Origin: Sphingomonas citri
Lineage (GTDB): Bacteria; Pseudomonadota; Alphaproteobacteria; Sphingomonadales; Sphingomonadaceae
Reading direction: 5' to 3'
Length of the DNA stretch: 64,000 bases
Assembly: GCF_019429485.1 (NCBI RefSeq)
Contig: NZ_JAHXZN010000001.1
Location: forward strand, 806,001 to 870,000
The notes under the pieces are model-generated. The model had not been told where the DNA came from. It saw nothing but the letters and a program-made list of their open reading frames with translations, and did not search any database. Position 1 is the first letter of the stretch. Each line of letters opens with the position of its first letter. Below, piece after piece: positions 1 through 9,143 of this stretch. A program made the position numbers and the translations under genes.

Positions 1-1
1 G

Positions 2-1909
2 GGTGCGCTGCGCAACGTCGAGCTCGACGACAACGGCACCGCGATCGACTTCACCCAGGCGGGTTCGCCGACCGACTTCACGGCCGCGCTCAACACGCAG
101 GTCCTGCGTACCAACCAGATCGGCGGCAACGTCAAATGGGACGTCAGCGAGAATTTCACGCTGGAGGGTGATCTCTCCTACGCGAAGAGCTGGCTCAACC
201 CCGACGACGACACGATCGGCAGCCAGAACGGCGACATCGGCTACGGCGGCAATCTCGCCAACAACACCGGGCTCCAGATCAACGGCAAGAGCACCAACAG
301 CTTCCCGTCGCTCACCGTCGTCGGGCCGAACGGCAACGCCGCGGCCTTCGCCGATCCCACGCTGATCGGCTCGCACGTCACGGTGAACCAGACGCAGCAG
401 AACACCGACGAGCTCAAGCAGGCGCGCTTCACCGCGACGTGGAAGCAGGACGACCTGACCATCCGCGCCGGCGGCCAGTATGTCGACGATCAGTTCCGCC
501 TGTCGAACAAGAGCACCTTCACCAACAACTTCTGGCAGGCCTATGCGGGCTATGGCACGCCCTCGGGCCAGGGCAGCGGGATCGCGCCGCTGCCGGCATC
601 GCTCTACCAGGGTAGCGTCTCGCTCGGGCGCAACTTCATCCCGGGCTTCAAGGGCTCGCTGCCGCCGTCGCTGATCGTGTTCAGCCCGGTCGCCTACCAG
701 CAGTTCCTCAGCGGGCTCGGCAACCCGCAGGCGCAGAACATCCCGGGCTTCAACTACCCGACCAACAGCACGGACGGGCTGAACGGCTTCACCGGCAGCT
801 TCGATCAGCTGGTCGATCCCAACAGCCTCCAGAACATCAACGAGAAGACCTGGTCGCTCTACCTCAACGTCGCCTACACCGCCGATATCGCGGGGATGCC
901 GTTCCACTTCGCGGCCGGCGTGCGCAACGAGAACACGCATCTCACCTCGACCGGCCAGGGTCGCCTGCCCGTCTCGATCTCGACGAGCACCGCGGACCCG
1001 ACGCTGCTCAGCGTGGCGTTCGGCGAGGTCTCGCCGATCAGGGCGAAGAGCAACTACTCGTACCTGCTGCCGACCGTCGACCTGCGGCTCGAGGTCACGC
1101 CCGAGTTGCAGCTGCGCTTCGACGCGTCGCGCACGCTGACCCGACCGGGCTTAGCCACGCTCAACCCCGTGCTCGCGGTCGGCAGCGGTCAGCGCGTCGG
1201 CGCGCTGACCGCGAGCGGCGGCAACCCAGCGCTGCAACCCTATCTCGCTGACAATTTCGACGTCGCCGCGGAATGGTATTACAAGCGCAACTCCTACCTG
1301 TCGGTCGACTTCTTCCTGAAGAACGTCAGCAACTTCATCGTGCAGGGCGTGACGCGTCAGGCGATCAACGGCGTGGTCGACCCGACCACCGGCAACGCTG
1401 CGAACTTCGCCGTCTCGCAGCAGGTCAACGGCCCCGACGCGACCGTGCGCGGCGTCGAGCTGGCATGGCAGCAGGTGTTCGGCGACACCGGCTTCGGCTT
1501 CCAGGCCAACGCCACGCTGGTCGACACCAACAAGCCCTACGACCCGACCGATATCTCGCAGACTGGCTTCGCGGTGACGGGGCTGGCGAACTCGGCCAAT
1601 TTCGTCGGCTTCTATGACAAGAACGGCTTCCAGTTCCGCGCCGCGCTCAACTGGCGCGACGAGTATCTGCTGCAATTCGGACAGAACCAGAATACCAGCC
1701 AGTTCGGTGCCGAGCCGACCTTCGTCAACTCGAGCCTCCAGCTGGATCTCTCGACGAGCTATGACATCAACAAGAACTTCAGCATCTTTGCCGCGGCGGA
1801 GAACCTGAACAACAACCAGCAGAGCACGCACGGCCGCTTCAGCAACCAGCTGCTCGACGTGTTCGATTATGGGCGCCGCTTCATCGTCGGCGGCCACGTC
1901 CGCTTCTGA
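2..1909 (+). CDS. TonB-dependent receptor, C-terminal part (5' end outside window)
   Basis: The reading frame is open from the first bases of the window, so this gene is cut at its 5' side and about 635 C-terminal residues are visible. The protein alternates aromatic/hydrophobic beta strands with Asn/Gly/Thr-rich loops and ends in a strand finishing GGHVRF, with the terminal Phe expected of outer-membrane barrels recognised by BAM. The sequence RFDASRTLTRPGLATLNP and the strand pairs after it are typical of the large Caulobacter/sphingomonad TonB receptors. Such receptors import large substrates (oligosaccharides, siderophores, vitamins) across the outer membrane using TonB energy. The plug domain and TonB box are not in the window, so the substrate cannot be inferred. 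Confidence 0.9.
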   Translation, partial: GALRNVELDDNGTAIDFTQAGSPTDFTAALNTQVLRTNQIGGNVKWDVSENFTLEGDLSYAKSWLNPDDDTIGSQNGDIGYGGNLANNTGLQINGKSTNSFPSLTVVGPNGNAAAFADPTLIGSHVTVNQTQQNTDELKQARFTATWKQDDLTIRAGGQYVDDQFRLSNKSTFTNNFWQAYAGYGTPSGQGSGIAPLPASLYQGSVSLGRNFIPGFKGSLPPSLIVFSPVAYQQFLSGLGNPQAQNIPGFNYPTNSTDGLNGFTGSFDQLVDPNSLQNINEKTWSLYLNVAYTADIAGMPFHFAAGVRNENTHLTSTGQGRLPVSISTSTADPTLLSVAFGEVSPIRAKSNYSYLLPTVDLRLEVTPELQLRFDASRTLTRPGLATLNPVLAVGSGQRVGALTASGGNPALQPYLADNFDVAAEWYYKRNSYLSVDFFLKNVSNFIVQGVTRQAINGVVDPTTGNAANFAVSQQVNGPDATVRGVELAWQQVFGDTGFGFQANATLVDTNKPYDPTDISQTGFAVTGLANSANFVGFYDKNGFQFRAALNWRDEYLLQFGQNQNTSQFGAEPTFVNSSLQLDLSTSYDINKNFSIFAAAENLNNNQQSTHGRFSNQLLDVFDYGRRFIVGGHVRF

Positions 1910-1955
1910 CCGGCTCGGGGCCGCGCTTCACCGCGCGGCTCCGCTTCCCGTCACC

Positions 1956-1977
1956 GCCGCGGTGGCAGCACCGCGGC
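1956..1977 (+). terminator. GC-rich hairpin after the TonB receptor gene (weak terminator candidate)
   Basis: A nine-base-pair perfect stem (GCCGCGGTG / CACCGCGGC) closes on a four-base GCAG loop about 50 bases after the receptor stop. There is no following T-run, so intrinsic termination is uncertain. It may only stabilise the 3' end. Confidence 0.35.
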
Positions 1978-2010
1978 CGACGCGCTAAGGCTTGGTGCGA
2001 CAGACGAAGG

Positions 2011-2538
2011 ATGACGGGGCCGATGGCGGAACGGGATGCGGCGCGCGTGGTGGAGCTGCGCGTCATCGACGAGCGGCTGCACGACTGGGGGCTGCCGCGC
2101 TATCAGACGGAGATGGCGGCGGGGATCGACCTGCACGCCTGCATCGATGCGCCGCTGACGCTCCAGCCGCAGGCGCCAGCGGTGCTGATCCCCTCGGGCA
2201 TCGCGCTGCTGATGAACGACCCCTACATGGCAGCCGTGTTGCTCGCCCGTTCCGGCCTGGGCCATAAGAGAGGCCTGATCCTCGGGCAGTCGGTCGGGTT
2301 GATCGATGCCGATTACACCGACCAGATCTACATCAGCGCCTGGCTGCGCACGCCGCCGGGCTCCGCGCCGATGGTGATCGAGCCGGGTGACCGGGTCGCG
2401 CAGCTCGTCTTCGTGCCGATCCTTCGGCCGGCGCTGCACGTGGTGGAAGCCTTCTCGTCCGAAACGGGTCGCGGCCTTGGCGGGTTCGGCTCGACCGGTT
2501 ACGGTAGCGCCGCCACGCGGTCGCCCGCGAGCGAGTGA
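2011..2538 (+). CDS. dut: dUTP diphosphatase (dUTPase)
   Basis: Hydrolyses dUTP to dUMP and pyrophosphate, keeping uracil out of DNA and supplying dUMP for thymidylate synthesis; the family is a cytoplasmic homotrimer. All five dUTPase motifs are present in order: AAGIDLHA (about residues 36-43), ARSGLGHKRGL, GLIDADYTDQI, RVAQLVFVP and the C-terminal GLGGFGSTG loop that closes over the nucleotide. About 175 residues is slightly longer than the usual ~150. Motif 3 is unusual: the family normally has DYxG before the acidic/polar residue, here it is DYTD. A second in-frame ATG at 2023 (MAERDA) is an equally good start, because the AAGGA at 2006-2010 abuts the first ATG. Confidence 0.93.
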   Translation: MTGPMAERDAARVVELRVIDERLHDWGLPRYQTEMAAGIDLHACIDAPLTLQPQAPAVLIPSGIALLMNDPYMAAVLLARSGLGHKRGLILGQSVGLIDADYTDQIYISAWLRTPPGSAPMVIEPGDRVAQLVFVPILRPALHVVEAFSSETGRGLGGFGSTGYGSAATRSPASE

Positions 2539-2659
2539 AGGGAGACCGGACGGACTTGTCGATGATCGATGGCGACTCGTGCCAGCGCCGCGCTCGCGAG
2601 CTCGTCCGGCCGAGCGGCTGCTCGATCGTGGCGCTGCCGCGGCGCAGGGTGACCAACCG

Positions 2660-3022
2660 GTGATCGTCGCGCTCGCGCTGCTGCTCCAGGGATCCCCGCT
2701 GGCGCCGCCGACCGACTGGAGCGCGCTTCAGCAGGTCCCCTTGCTGCGCCGCTGGGAGCCGGGCGAGCAGGTCACCGCCTTCGTCCACGACGAGGTGCGC
2801 GCGGGGCGCTGCGCGACGCCTGACACCAGGCGGATCACGGTCGATCTCGTCGTCTTCCTCGGGGCCGAGGGCCAGGTCCGCCGGATCGTGCCGCGCGCGA
2901 TCGATTGCCCGACGGTGGAGCAATATGCCTCCGGGCTGACGCTGCGGGCGATGCGCGGCAACGTCGCCGACGTGCCCGCCGCCGGCTGGTACCGCAGTTC
3001 GATCACCTTCGAGTGGCCCTGA
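2660..3022 (+). CDS. Conserved-looking small protein, unknown function
   Basis: I chose the GTG at 2660, giving about 120 residues with a hydrophobic N-terminus (VIVALALLLQGSPLAPP) that could be a short signal sequence. The open frame continues upstream, but that part overlaps dut and has Arg/Ser-rich shadow composition. The C-terminal half (DCPTVEQYASGLTLRAMRG, then a Trp-Tyr-containing strand ending ITFEW) resembles the small energy-transducer/TonB-C-like folds seen in many sphingomonad hypotheticals, but I cannot assign a family firmly. The stop overlaps the ATG of the next gene (TGATG), so it is probably translated together with the E1-like enzyme. Confidence 0.6.
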   Translation: MIVALALLLQGSPLAPPTDWSALQQVPLLRRWEPGEQVTAFVHDEVRAGRCATPDTRRITVDLVVFLGAEGQVRRIVPRAIDCPTVEQYASGLTLRAMRGNVADVPAAGWYRSSITFEWP

Positions 3023-3780
3023 TGCTCAGCGCCGACGAACTCGCGCGCTACGCGCGCCACATCGTGTTGCCCGAGATCGGCGGCGCCGGGCAGCTGCGGC
3101 TGCGGCGCGCGCGCGTGGTCGTCATCGGCGCCGGCGGGATCGGCTCGCCGGTGCTTCACTATCTCGGCGCCGCGGGTGTGGGGGGGCTCGACGTCGTCGA
3201 CGACGACCATGTCGACGCCAGCAACCTCCAGCGCCAGACGCTCTACACCACCGCCGATCTGGGGCAGGCCAAGGCGGCGGCGGCGGCCGCCGCCGTAGCA
3301 CGGCTCAACCCGCACGTGACCGTGCGGCCGCTGGTGTCGCGCATCGACGTCGCCAACGCCGCGACGCTGATCGATGGCGCCGACGCGGTGATCGACGGCA
3401 GCGACAATTTCGAGACTCGGCTCGCCGTCGCCGACGCGGCGCTGGCGCTGCGCGTACCGCTGATCTCCGCCGCGGTCGGCCGGTTCGAGGGACAGATCGG
3501 CGTGTTTCGCGGCTGGGAGCCCGACCGGCCCTGCTACCGCTGCTTCGTCGGCGCCGCGCCGCAGCGCGACGGCCTCACCTGCGCCGAGGAAGGCGTGCTC
3601 GGCCCCGTGACGGGCGTGATCGGCAGTCTCGCCGCGCTCGAGGTAATCCGCCAGTTGGCGCCGTTCGGCGACGACAGCGCGGGCAAGCTGGTGCTGATCG
3701 ACCTGCTCGCCCTACGCTTCCGCACCTTGTCACTGCCCAAGGACCCGGGCTGCCCCTCCTGTGGAGCGGGCGCGGGCTGA
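3022..3780 (+). CDS. moeB: MoeB/ThiF/HesA-family adenylyltransferase (E1-like)
   Basis: Predicted to adenylate the C-terminal Gly-Gly of a small sulfur carrier (MoaD or ThiS), activating it for thiocarboxylate formation in molybdopterin or thiamine synthesis. The Rossmann nucleotide loop GAGGIGSP is at residues 36-43, followed by an acidic residue cluster (DDDHVDASNLQRQ) that contacts ATP and by the DGSDNFETR motif. Zinc-binding Cys pairs are CYRC and CPSC near the C-terminus. At 252 residues it matches MoeB length and lacks the rhodanese domain of longer MoeB/MOCS3 proteins. No moaD or thiS is adjacent, so MoeB versus ThiF is a guess from overall similarity. The start overlaps the preceding stop. 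Confidence 0.85.
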   Translation: MLSADELARYARHIVLPEIGGAGQLRLRRARVVVIGAGGIGSPVLHYLGAAGVGGLDVVDDDHVDASNLQRQTLYTTADLGQAKAAAAAAAVARLNPHVTVRPLVSRIDVANAATLIDGADAVIDGSDNFETRLAVADAALALRVPLISAAVGRFEGQIGVFRGWEPDRPCYRCFVGAAPQRDGLTCAEEGVLGPVTGVIGSLAALEVIRQLAPFGDDSAGKLVLIDLLALRFRTLSLPKDPGCPSCGAGAG

Positions 3781-3838
3781 GCGAGCGGCCTTCCCCGCGG
3801 GCCGAACCTCAGCCGAAGAAGCTCGCCGCTGAGCAGAC

Positions 3839-3871
3839 ATCGCCATCCCAGCCTCGAGCCGGGATGGCGAT
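3839..3871. terminator. Perfect 11-bp inverted repeat between convergent genes
   Basis: ATCGCCATCCC and its exact complement flank an 11-base loop that itself contains CTCGAG. The repeat lies between the stops of the convergent E1-like gene and galU, where a bidirectional terminator is expected. There is no clear T-run on either strand, so the termination role is inferred from position. Confidence 0.45.
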
Positions 3872-3897
3872 ACGATGGATCGCGACGTATCGCCCTT

Positions 3898-4767
3898 CTA
3901 CCCCAGCCGCTGCTGCGCGAAGGCGCGCACCGCCGGACCGATGTCGTCGCGGGCGAGCGCCAGCGCGAGATTCGCCATGATGAAGCCGGTCTTGTCGCCG
4001 CAGTCGAAGCGCTCGCCGTTGAAGGTGAAGCCGTGGAACGGCTGGCGGCCGATCAGCTTGGCCATCGCGTCGGTCAGCTGGATCTCGCCGCCCGCACCCG
4101 TCTCCTTGGCGTCGAGGATCTGCATGACCTCGGGCTGGAGGATGTAGCGGCCCGGGATCATCAGGTTGGACGGGGCCGAGCCAGCGGCCGGCTTCTCGAC
4201 CAGCGCGGTAACCTCGGTCAGCGCGCCGTCGCGCTGGCCCGGCGAGATGATGCCGTACTTGTTGGTCTCCTCCGGGGCGACCTCGAGCGCGCCGATGACG
4301 TTGCCGCCGACCTGCTGGTAGGCGTCGACCATCTGCTTGAGGAAGTTGGGCGAGCCCACCATCAGCTCGTCCGGGAGCAACACCGCGAACGGCTCGTCGC
4401 CGACGATTTCGCGCGCGCACCACACCGCGTGACCCAGCCCGAGTGGTTCCTGCTGGCGGACATAGACCGGCGAGCCCGGCTGCTGGCGGATCGTCTCGAT
4501 CACCGCGAGGCTCTTGCCGCGCGCGCGCATCGTCGTCTCGAGCTCGAACGAGACGTCGAAATGATCCTCCAGCGCGCCCTTGCCGCGCCCGGTGACGAAG
4601 ATCAGCTGCTCGATGCCGGCCTCGAGCGCTTCCTCGACGGCATATTGGATCAGCGGCTTGTCGACGACCGTCAGCATCTCCTTCGGCATCGCCTTGGTCG
4701 CGGGGAGGAAGCGCGTCCCCAGTCCGGCGACGGGGAAAATGGCCTTACGCACGGGCTTGATGGTCAT
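3898..4767 (-). CDS. galU: UTP--glucose-1-phosphate uridylyltransferase
   Basis: Makes UDP-glucose from UTP and glucose-1-phosphate, the central donor for exopolysaccharide, lipopolysaccharide and glycolipid synthesis. The 289-residue protein has the full signature loop GLGTRFLPATKAMPKEM (residues 15-31), the LIQYAVEEALEAG helix, GLGHAVWCA, and the GGEIQLTDAM motif near the C-terminus. It is a monocistronic leftward gene 12 kb from the surface-polysaccharide locus that would use its product. Start is the ATG of MTIKPVRKAIFPV, preceded by an AGGAGG-like sequence. Confidence 0.96.
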   Translation of the reverse strand: MTIKPVRKAIFPVAGLGTRFLPATKAMPKEMLTVVDKPLIQYAVEEALEAGIEQLIFVTGRGKGALEDHFDVSFELETTMRARGKSLAVIETIRQQPGSPVYVRQQEPLGLGHAVWCAREIVGDEPFAVLLPDELMVGSPNFLKQMVDAYQQVGGNVIGALEVAPEETNKYGIISPGQRDGALTEVTALVEKPAAGSAPSNLMIPGRYILQPEVMQILDAKETGAGGEIQLTDAMAKLIGRQPFHGFTFNGERFDCGDKTGFIMANLALALARDDIGPAVRAFAQQRLG

Positions 4768-4969
4768 TCGGTCCTCCTGATGGCGCCGGCTGTGTACCGG
4801 CCGCCTTGGTTCGCGGCAAACCGTTAGCGCGCGCGTAACGACGCCGCGAGCCGATTCGTGTTGCGCTGCACCAAATCCGGGCCCTATGGGACGCGCAAGC
4901 GCGGTTGCTCCGTGCCGACGCCGCCCTTATGGCGACGCGTTTCCGCTCCCGTGCCGGCCGTCCGCGACC

Positions 4970-5728
4970 ATGCTGTCCAAATTTCTCCGCTCCTCCCGCC
5001 CGGCCCCGGCCGCGAGTTTCTCCGTCGCGCCCGGAGAGCGCCTGTACGCGATCGGCGACGTCCACGGCTGTCGCGACGAGCTGGAGCGGCTGCTGGCGCT
5101 GATCGACGCCGATGCCGCCGCCCGGGGTCCGGCGGAGACGTCGCTGATCTTCCTCGGCGATCTGGTCGACCGCGGGCCTGATTCCGCCGGCGTGGTAGCA
5201 CGGCTGCTCGAGCTCGGGCGAGAGCGCCCGGCCACGCGTTTCCTCAAGGGCAACCACGAGGAAGTGTTCCTGCTCGCGCTGGGCGGTGATCGCGAGGCGT
5301 TGCGACTGTTCTGCCGCGTCGGCGGTCGCGAGACGCTGATGAGCTACGGCCTGTCGCGTGAGGACTACGACGCGCTCGACTATGACGAACTGACGGAGCG
5401 GCTGCCCGACCTGGTGCCGGCGACGCATCGCGACTTCCTCGATTCCTTCGAGGATCTCGTGATCTCCGGTGATTACGCCTTCGTCCATGCCGGGATCCGG
5501 CCCGAGGTACCGTTCGAGGAGCAGGTGCCCGCCGACCTTCGCTGGATCCGCGGCAGCTTCCTCGATTATCGCCGCCCGCATCCCAAGATGATCGTCCACG
5601 GCCACACCATCACCGACGACATCGATCGGCGCGCCAATCGCATCGGCATCGACACCGGCGCCTATGCCAGCGGGAAGCTCAGCGCACTGGGGCTCGAGGG
5701 TACAGAATCGTGGACGCTGCAAACCTGA
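4970..5728 (+). CDS. PPP-family serine/threonine phosphatase / metallophosphoesterase
   Basis: A di-metal phosphoesterase of the bacterial PrpA/ApaH-like type. It carries the canonical series GDVHG (about residues 29-33), GDLVDRGPDS, GNHEE, VHAGIRP and VHGHT, which supply the metal ligands and catalytic His. Related enzymes dephosphorylate phosphoproteins or split diadenosine tetraphosphate; I cannot tell which applies. The ATG of MLSKFLRSS was chosen (252 residues). The frame is open to an earlier ATG at 4886, whose extra Arg/Pro-rich residues look non-coding. It is divergent from galU, with the two promoters sharing about 200 bases. Confidence 0.88.
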   Translation: MLSKFLRSSRPAPAASFSVAPGERLYAIGDVHGCRDELERLLALIDADAAARGPAETSLIFLGDLVDRGPDSAGVVARLLELGRERPATRFLKGNHEEVFLLALGGDREALRLFCRVGGRETLMSYGLSREDYDALDYDELTERLPDLVPATHRDFLDSFEDLVISGDYAFVHAGIRPEVPFEEQVPADLRWIRGSFLDYRRPHPKMIVHGHTITDDIDRRANRIGIDTGAYASGKLSALGLEGTESWTLQT

Positions 5729-5836
5729 TCTCCAACGTGGCGGATATACCATAGGATCGCCATAATCGCGCACCTCCCCCCTTGCTTTTCGTCCTCGCGT
5801 CGGTAAGTGACAGGCGGAATGCAAAGGGAGTTTGAC

Positions 5837-6082
5837 ATGCGTCTTGCCAAGTACATGCTCGCCGCTGCCGCCGCCACGATGGCGGTTGCTCCGGCGGTTG
5901 CCGCTCCGGCCAACCCGGCGGCGAGCCTGTCGGTCGCCAAGTCGGCTCGCGCCGGCTCGGCCTCGGCGAAGAAGAGCGACGTCGCTGGCGGCGGCATCAT
6001 CGTCGCGGTCCTGGCGGCCGCTGCGGTAGTCGCGGGCATCGTCGTCGTCGCTGACGAGGACGACAGCGCGGACAGCAACTGA
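5837..6082 (+). CDS. Small exported or single-pass membrane protein, unknown function
   Basis: An 81-residue protein. The N-terminal MRLAKYMLAAAAATMAV and AVAA-AP reads as a cleavable signal peptide. A Lys/Ser/Ala-rich spacer follows, then a hydrophobic Val/Ala stretch (about residues 51-71) and an acidic tail (DEDDSADSN). The start is well supported by AAAGGGAG six bases upstream of the ATG. The gene stands alone with its own strong terminator, suggesting a monocistronic, possibly abundant mRNA. The Val/Ala helix plus acidic tail recalls small sphingomonad envelope proteins, but I know no function. Confidence 0.75.
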   Translation: MRLAKYMLAAAAATMAVAPAVAAPANPAASLSVAKSARAGSASAKKSDVAGGGIIVAVLAAAAVVAGIVVVADEDDSADSN

Positions 6083-6110
6083 GCTGACCCGGCTCCCTCG
6101 GGAGTAAGAG

Positions 6111-6139
6111 ATAGCGGCCTTCGGGCCGCTATTTTTTTT
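6111..6139 (+). terminator. Strong Rho-independent terminator
   Basis: A nine-base-pair stem ATAGCGGCC / GGCCGCTAT with an extra-stable TTCG tetraloop runs directly into an eight-T run. It lies about 30 bases after the stop of the 81-residue exported-protein gene. Confidence 0.95.
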
Positions 6140-6353
6140 GCCCGCTTTCCACGCCCTGCCCAACGTCTTGCCTAGACTTGGCCGCGATCGGATACATCTT
6201 GGCGCGAGTCAGAGAGCACACCGACGCGTGCGATCAAGCTGATCGGTGCGCAGGAGGACGGCAGCCGTGCCGGCCGTGATCTCACGTTTGCACCAGGCAT
6301 CGGACTGAACGCCCCACCACATACCGCCCGAGCGCCGGTCCGGACGTCGAACG
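6140..6353. other. Intergenic, no gene seen
   Basis: About 210 bases between two facing terminators. I see no plausible start/RBS pair, no tRNA-like fold and no repeat; it looks like spacer. Confidence 0.6.
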
Positions 6354-6378
6354 AAAAAGGGCGACCTCTCGGCCGCCC
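6354..6378 (-). terminator. Rho-independent terminator for the FKBP gene
   Basis: Read on the minus strand, GGGCGGCC-GAGA-GGTCGCCC forms an eight-base-pair stem (one G-T pair) with a GAGA loop, followed by five Ts. It begins about 35 bases after the FKBP stop and faces the terminator at 6111-6139. Confidence 0.9.
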
Positions 6379-6411
6379 CCTACTCGTCTCGTCTCGTGAC
6401 CGTCGACGCGC

Positions 6412-6963
6412 TCAGCGGCCGCCCGGTGCTCCGCCCGGCATCCCAGGCATGCCGCCGCCGGGCATGCCGCCCATCATCTGCTGCTGCATCTGCAGCTGAC
6501 GCAGCGTCGCTTCAGGAATGAAGTCCTGCAGCTCGACGTCGAACACCAGCGTCGAGTTGGGCGGGATCGGCCCCGTGGAGCGCTCGCCATAGCCCAGCTC
6601 GGGCTTGATCCACAGGCGATACTTGCCGCCCTTGTGCATCAGCTTGAGCCCCTCAGAGAAGCCCGGCACCACGCCCGAGACCGGGAGCGGGGTCGGCTGC
6701 TGCGACTTGTCGAAGACCGTGCCGTCGAGCAAGCGACCTTCATAGTTCACCAGCGTCACGTCGGCGTTGGTCGGGCTCGGTCCCTTGGTGTCGCCGGCCT
6801 TCAGCACCTTGTAGCGCAGCCCCGACGGAGTGGTGATGATCCCGGTGTCCCCCGCGCGCGCCAGCGCGACCCCGGCGACGAGCGCGATCAGCAGGCCGGC
6901 GACCAGCCACAGCACATAGGCGCGCTTGACCGGCTGGAGCGGGACGGCGGTGACGGTTGACAT
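6412..6963 (-). CDS. FKBP-type peptidyl-prolyl cis-trans isomerase, membrane-anchored
   Basis: Catalyses cis-trans isomerisation of X-Pro bonds during folding of envelope proteins. The start chosen is the ATG of MSTVTAVPLQPVKR (183 residues). A single membrane helix (about residues 15-35) anchors the protein, leaving the FKBP domain in the periplasm. The domain shows the VNYEGRLLDGTVFDKS strand-loop, PGFSEGLKLMHKGGKYRLWI, and GYGER...IPPNSTLVFDVEL core. The C-terminus is a Met/Gly/Pro-rich tail (QQMMGGMPGGGMPG-type), unusual and probably disordered. It lies 127 bases downstream of rpsU on the same strand and has its own terminator. Confidence 0.92.
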   Translation of the reverse strand: MSTVTAVPLQPVKRAYVLWLVAGLLIALVAGVALARAGDTGIITTPSGLRYKVLKAGDTKGPSPTNADVTLVNYEGRLLDGTVFDKSQQPTPLPVSGVVPGFSEGLKLMHKGGKYRLWIKPELGYGERSTGPIPPNSTLVFDVELQDFIPEATLRQLQMQQQMMGGMPGGGMPGMPGGAPGGR

Positions 6964-7090
6964 CGGTTCAGGACACCCCGGTTGCGCCGCCACCGGCGGC
7001 GATCACGTACGGCAGACAGATACGTCAGCACCGGGCGGGCAACGAGCGCCCGCCCCTTATCCCCGCGCCCGAGAGCGCGCGGACTGCCGC

Positions 7091-7297
7091 TTACCGCGCG
7101 CCGTCGCGCTCGGCGCGCTTGCGCTCCAGCTTCCGCGCACGACGAACCGCGGCGGCGCGCTCGCGCGCGCGCTTCTCCGACGGCTTCTCATAGTGGCGAC
7201 GCAGCTTCATCTCGCGATACACACCCTCGCGCTGCAACTTCTTCTTGAGCGCGCGAAGGGCCTGGTCGACGTTGTTGTCGCGAACGATGATCTGCAT
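7091..7297 (-). CDS. rpsU: 30S ribosomal protein S21
   Basis: Small basic ribosomal protein of 68 residues, at the usual length. It begins [20 protein letters not shown], has the [18 protein letters not shown] middle, and ends in an Arg/Lys-rich helix, all diagnostic of S21. It helps the 30S subunit select mRNA starts. Confidence 0.97.
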   Translation of the reverse strand: MQIIVRDNNVDQALRALKKKLQREGVYREMKLRRHYEKPSEKRARERAAAVRRARKLERKRAERDGAR

Positions 7298-7402
7298 AAA
7301 ACCGATAAACTCCGGATCAAACGGCTAAAGCGGCAGCGGACGAGGTCCGCGCCGAACACGCCGCCTCTAGCAGCATGGGTGCGCCCCCGCAAGCACCGCG
7401 GC

Positions 7403-8230
<828 letters not shown>

Positions 8231-8368
8231 ACCTTACTCCTCGCCCGCTCCCCAAGAGCAACGCGGTTCGCCGCGCAAGTGTTGCACGCGCGACACAGGG
8301 AGTGTGCGAACGCGCTTTGTTGCAGCGGCGTCATCCGCGCGATACGCGTGGTCACCAGTCGGGTCACC

Positions 8369-9133
8369 ATGCCCGACGCCTCGCTCGCTCTCGCCCCGGA
8401 CCTCGCCGTGGACCTCGCCACCCGCATCCTCATCGTCGACGACGATCCCGGCATCCGCGAGCTCACCGCCGCCTTCCTCGCCGGCCACGGCTATGTCGTC
8501 GACGTCGCGGCAGACGGCGTCGAGATGCGCGCGCGGCTCGAGCGGGAGAGCTATGCGCTGATCGTGCTCGACGTGATGATGCCGGGTGAGGACGGCTTGT
8601 CGATCCTGCGCTCGCTCGATCGCTCGACCAGCCCGGCGGTGATCATCATGTCGGTCATCAGCGAGGAGGTCGACCGCATCGTCGGGCTCGAGATGGGTGC
8701 GGACGATTATGTCGCCAAGCCCGCCAACCCGCGCGAGCTGCTGGCGCGGATCCGCTCGGTCCTGCGCCGCAACCAGGCCGCGGCCAGCGCGACGCCTAGC
8801 TCGGGGCGTCCTTATCTTCGCTTCGCGGGCTGGCGGCTCGATCCGGTCGGACGCCAGCTGTTCGACCCCGACCAGGTCGTCATCAACCTCTCCGACGGCG
8901 AGTTCCGCCTGCTGCTCGCCTTCGCCGAACACCCGCGGCGCGTGCTGACCCGCGACCAGTTGCTCGACCTGTCGCGCGGGCTCAACGCCGAACATTTCGA
9001 CCGCGCGATCGACGTCCAGGTCAGCCGACTGCGCCGCAAGCTCACGCGCGACGACGCGCCCGGGGGCGACGAGCTGATCCGCACCGTGCGCAACGAGGGC
9101 TATATGTTCACCAGCGACGTCGAGCGGCGCTGA
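8369..9133 (+). CDS. OmpR-family response regulator
   Basis: A two-component transcription factor. The receiver domain (about residues 20-135) has the acidic pocket ILIVDDDPGIRE, the phospho-acceptor Asp in VLDVMMPGEDG, and the conserved Lys in VAKPANPRE. The C-terminal half is an OmpR/PhoB winged helix (LSDGEFRLLLAFAEHP, QVSRLRRKL, IRTVRNEGYMF). I chose the ATG of MPDASLALAP; the frame is open further upstream to 8279, but with non-coding composition. The histidine kinase follows 10 bases later and is the presumed partner. Confidence 0.94.
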   Translation: MPDASLALAPDLAVDLATRILIVDDDPGIRELTAAFLAGHGYVVDVAADGVEMRARLERESYALIVLDVMMPGEDGLSILRSLDRSTSPAVIIMSVISEEVDRIVGLEMGADDYVAKPANPRELLARIRSVLRRNQAAASATPSSGRPYLRFAGWRLDPVGRQLFDPDQVVINLSDGEFRLLLAFAEHPRRVLTRDQLLDLSRGLNAEHFDRAIDVQVSRLRRKLTRDDAPGGDELIRTVRNEGYMFTSDVERR

Positions 9134-9143
9134 GGCGCCGGCG

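Noticed and set aside
4033..4827. A plus-strand frame opposite galU
   Set aside because: GalU on the minus strand has all signature motifs; the opposite frame has high Arg/Leu and no family marks.
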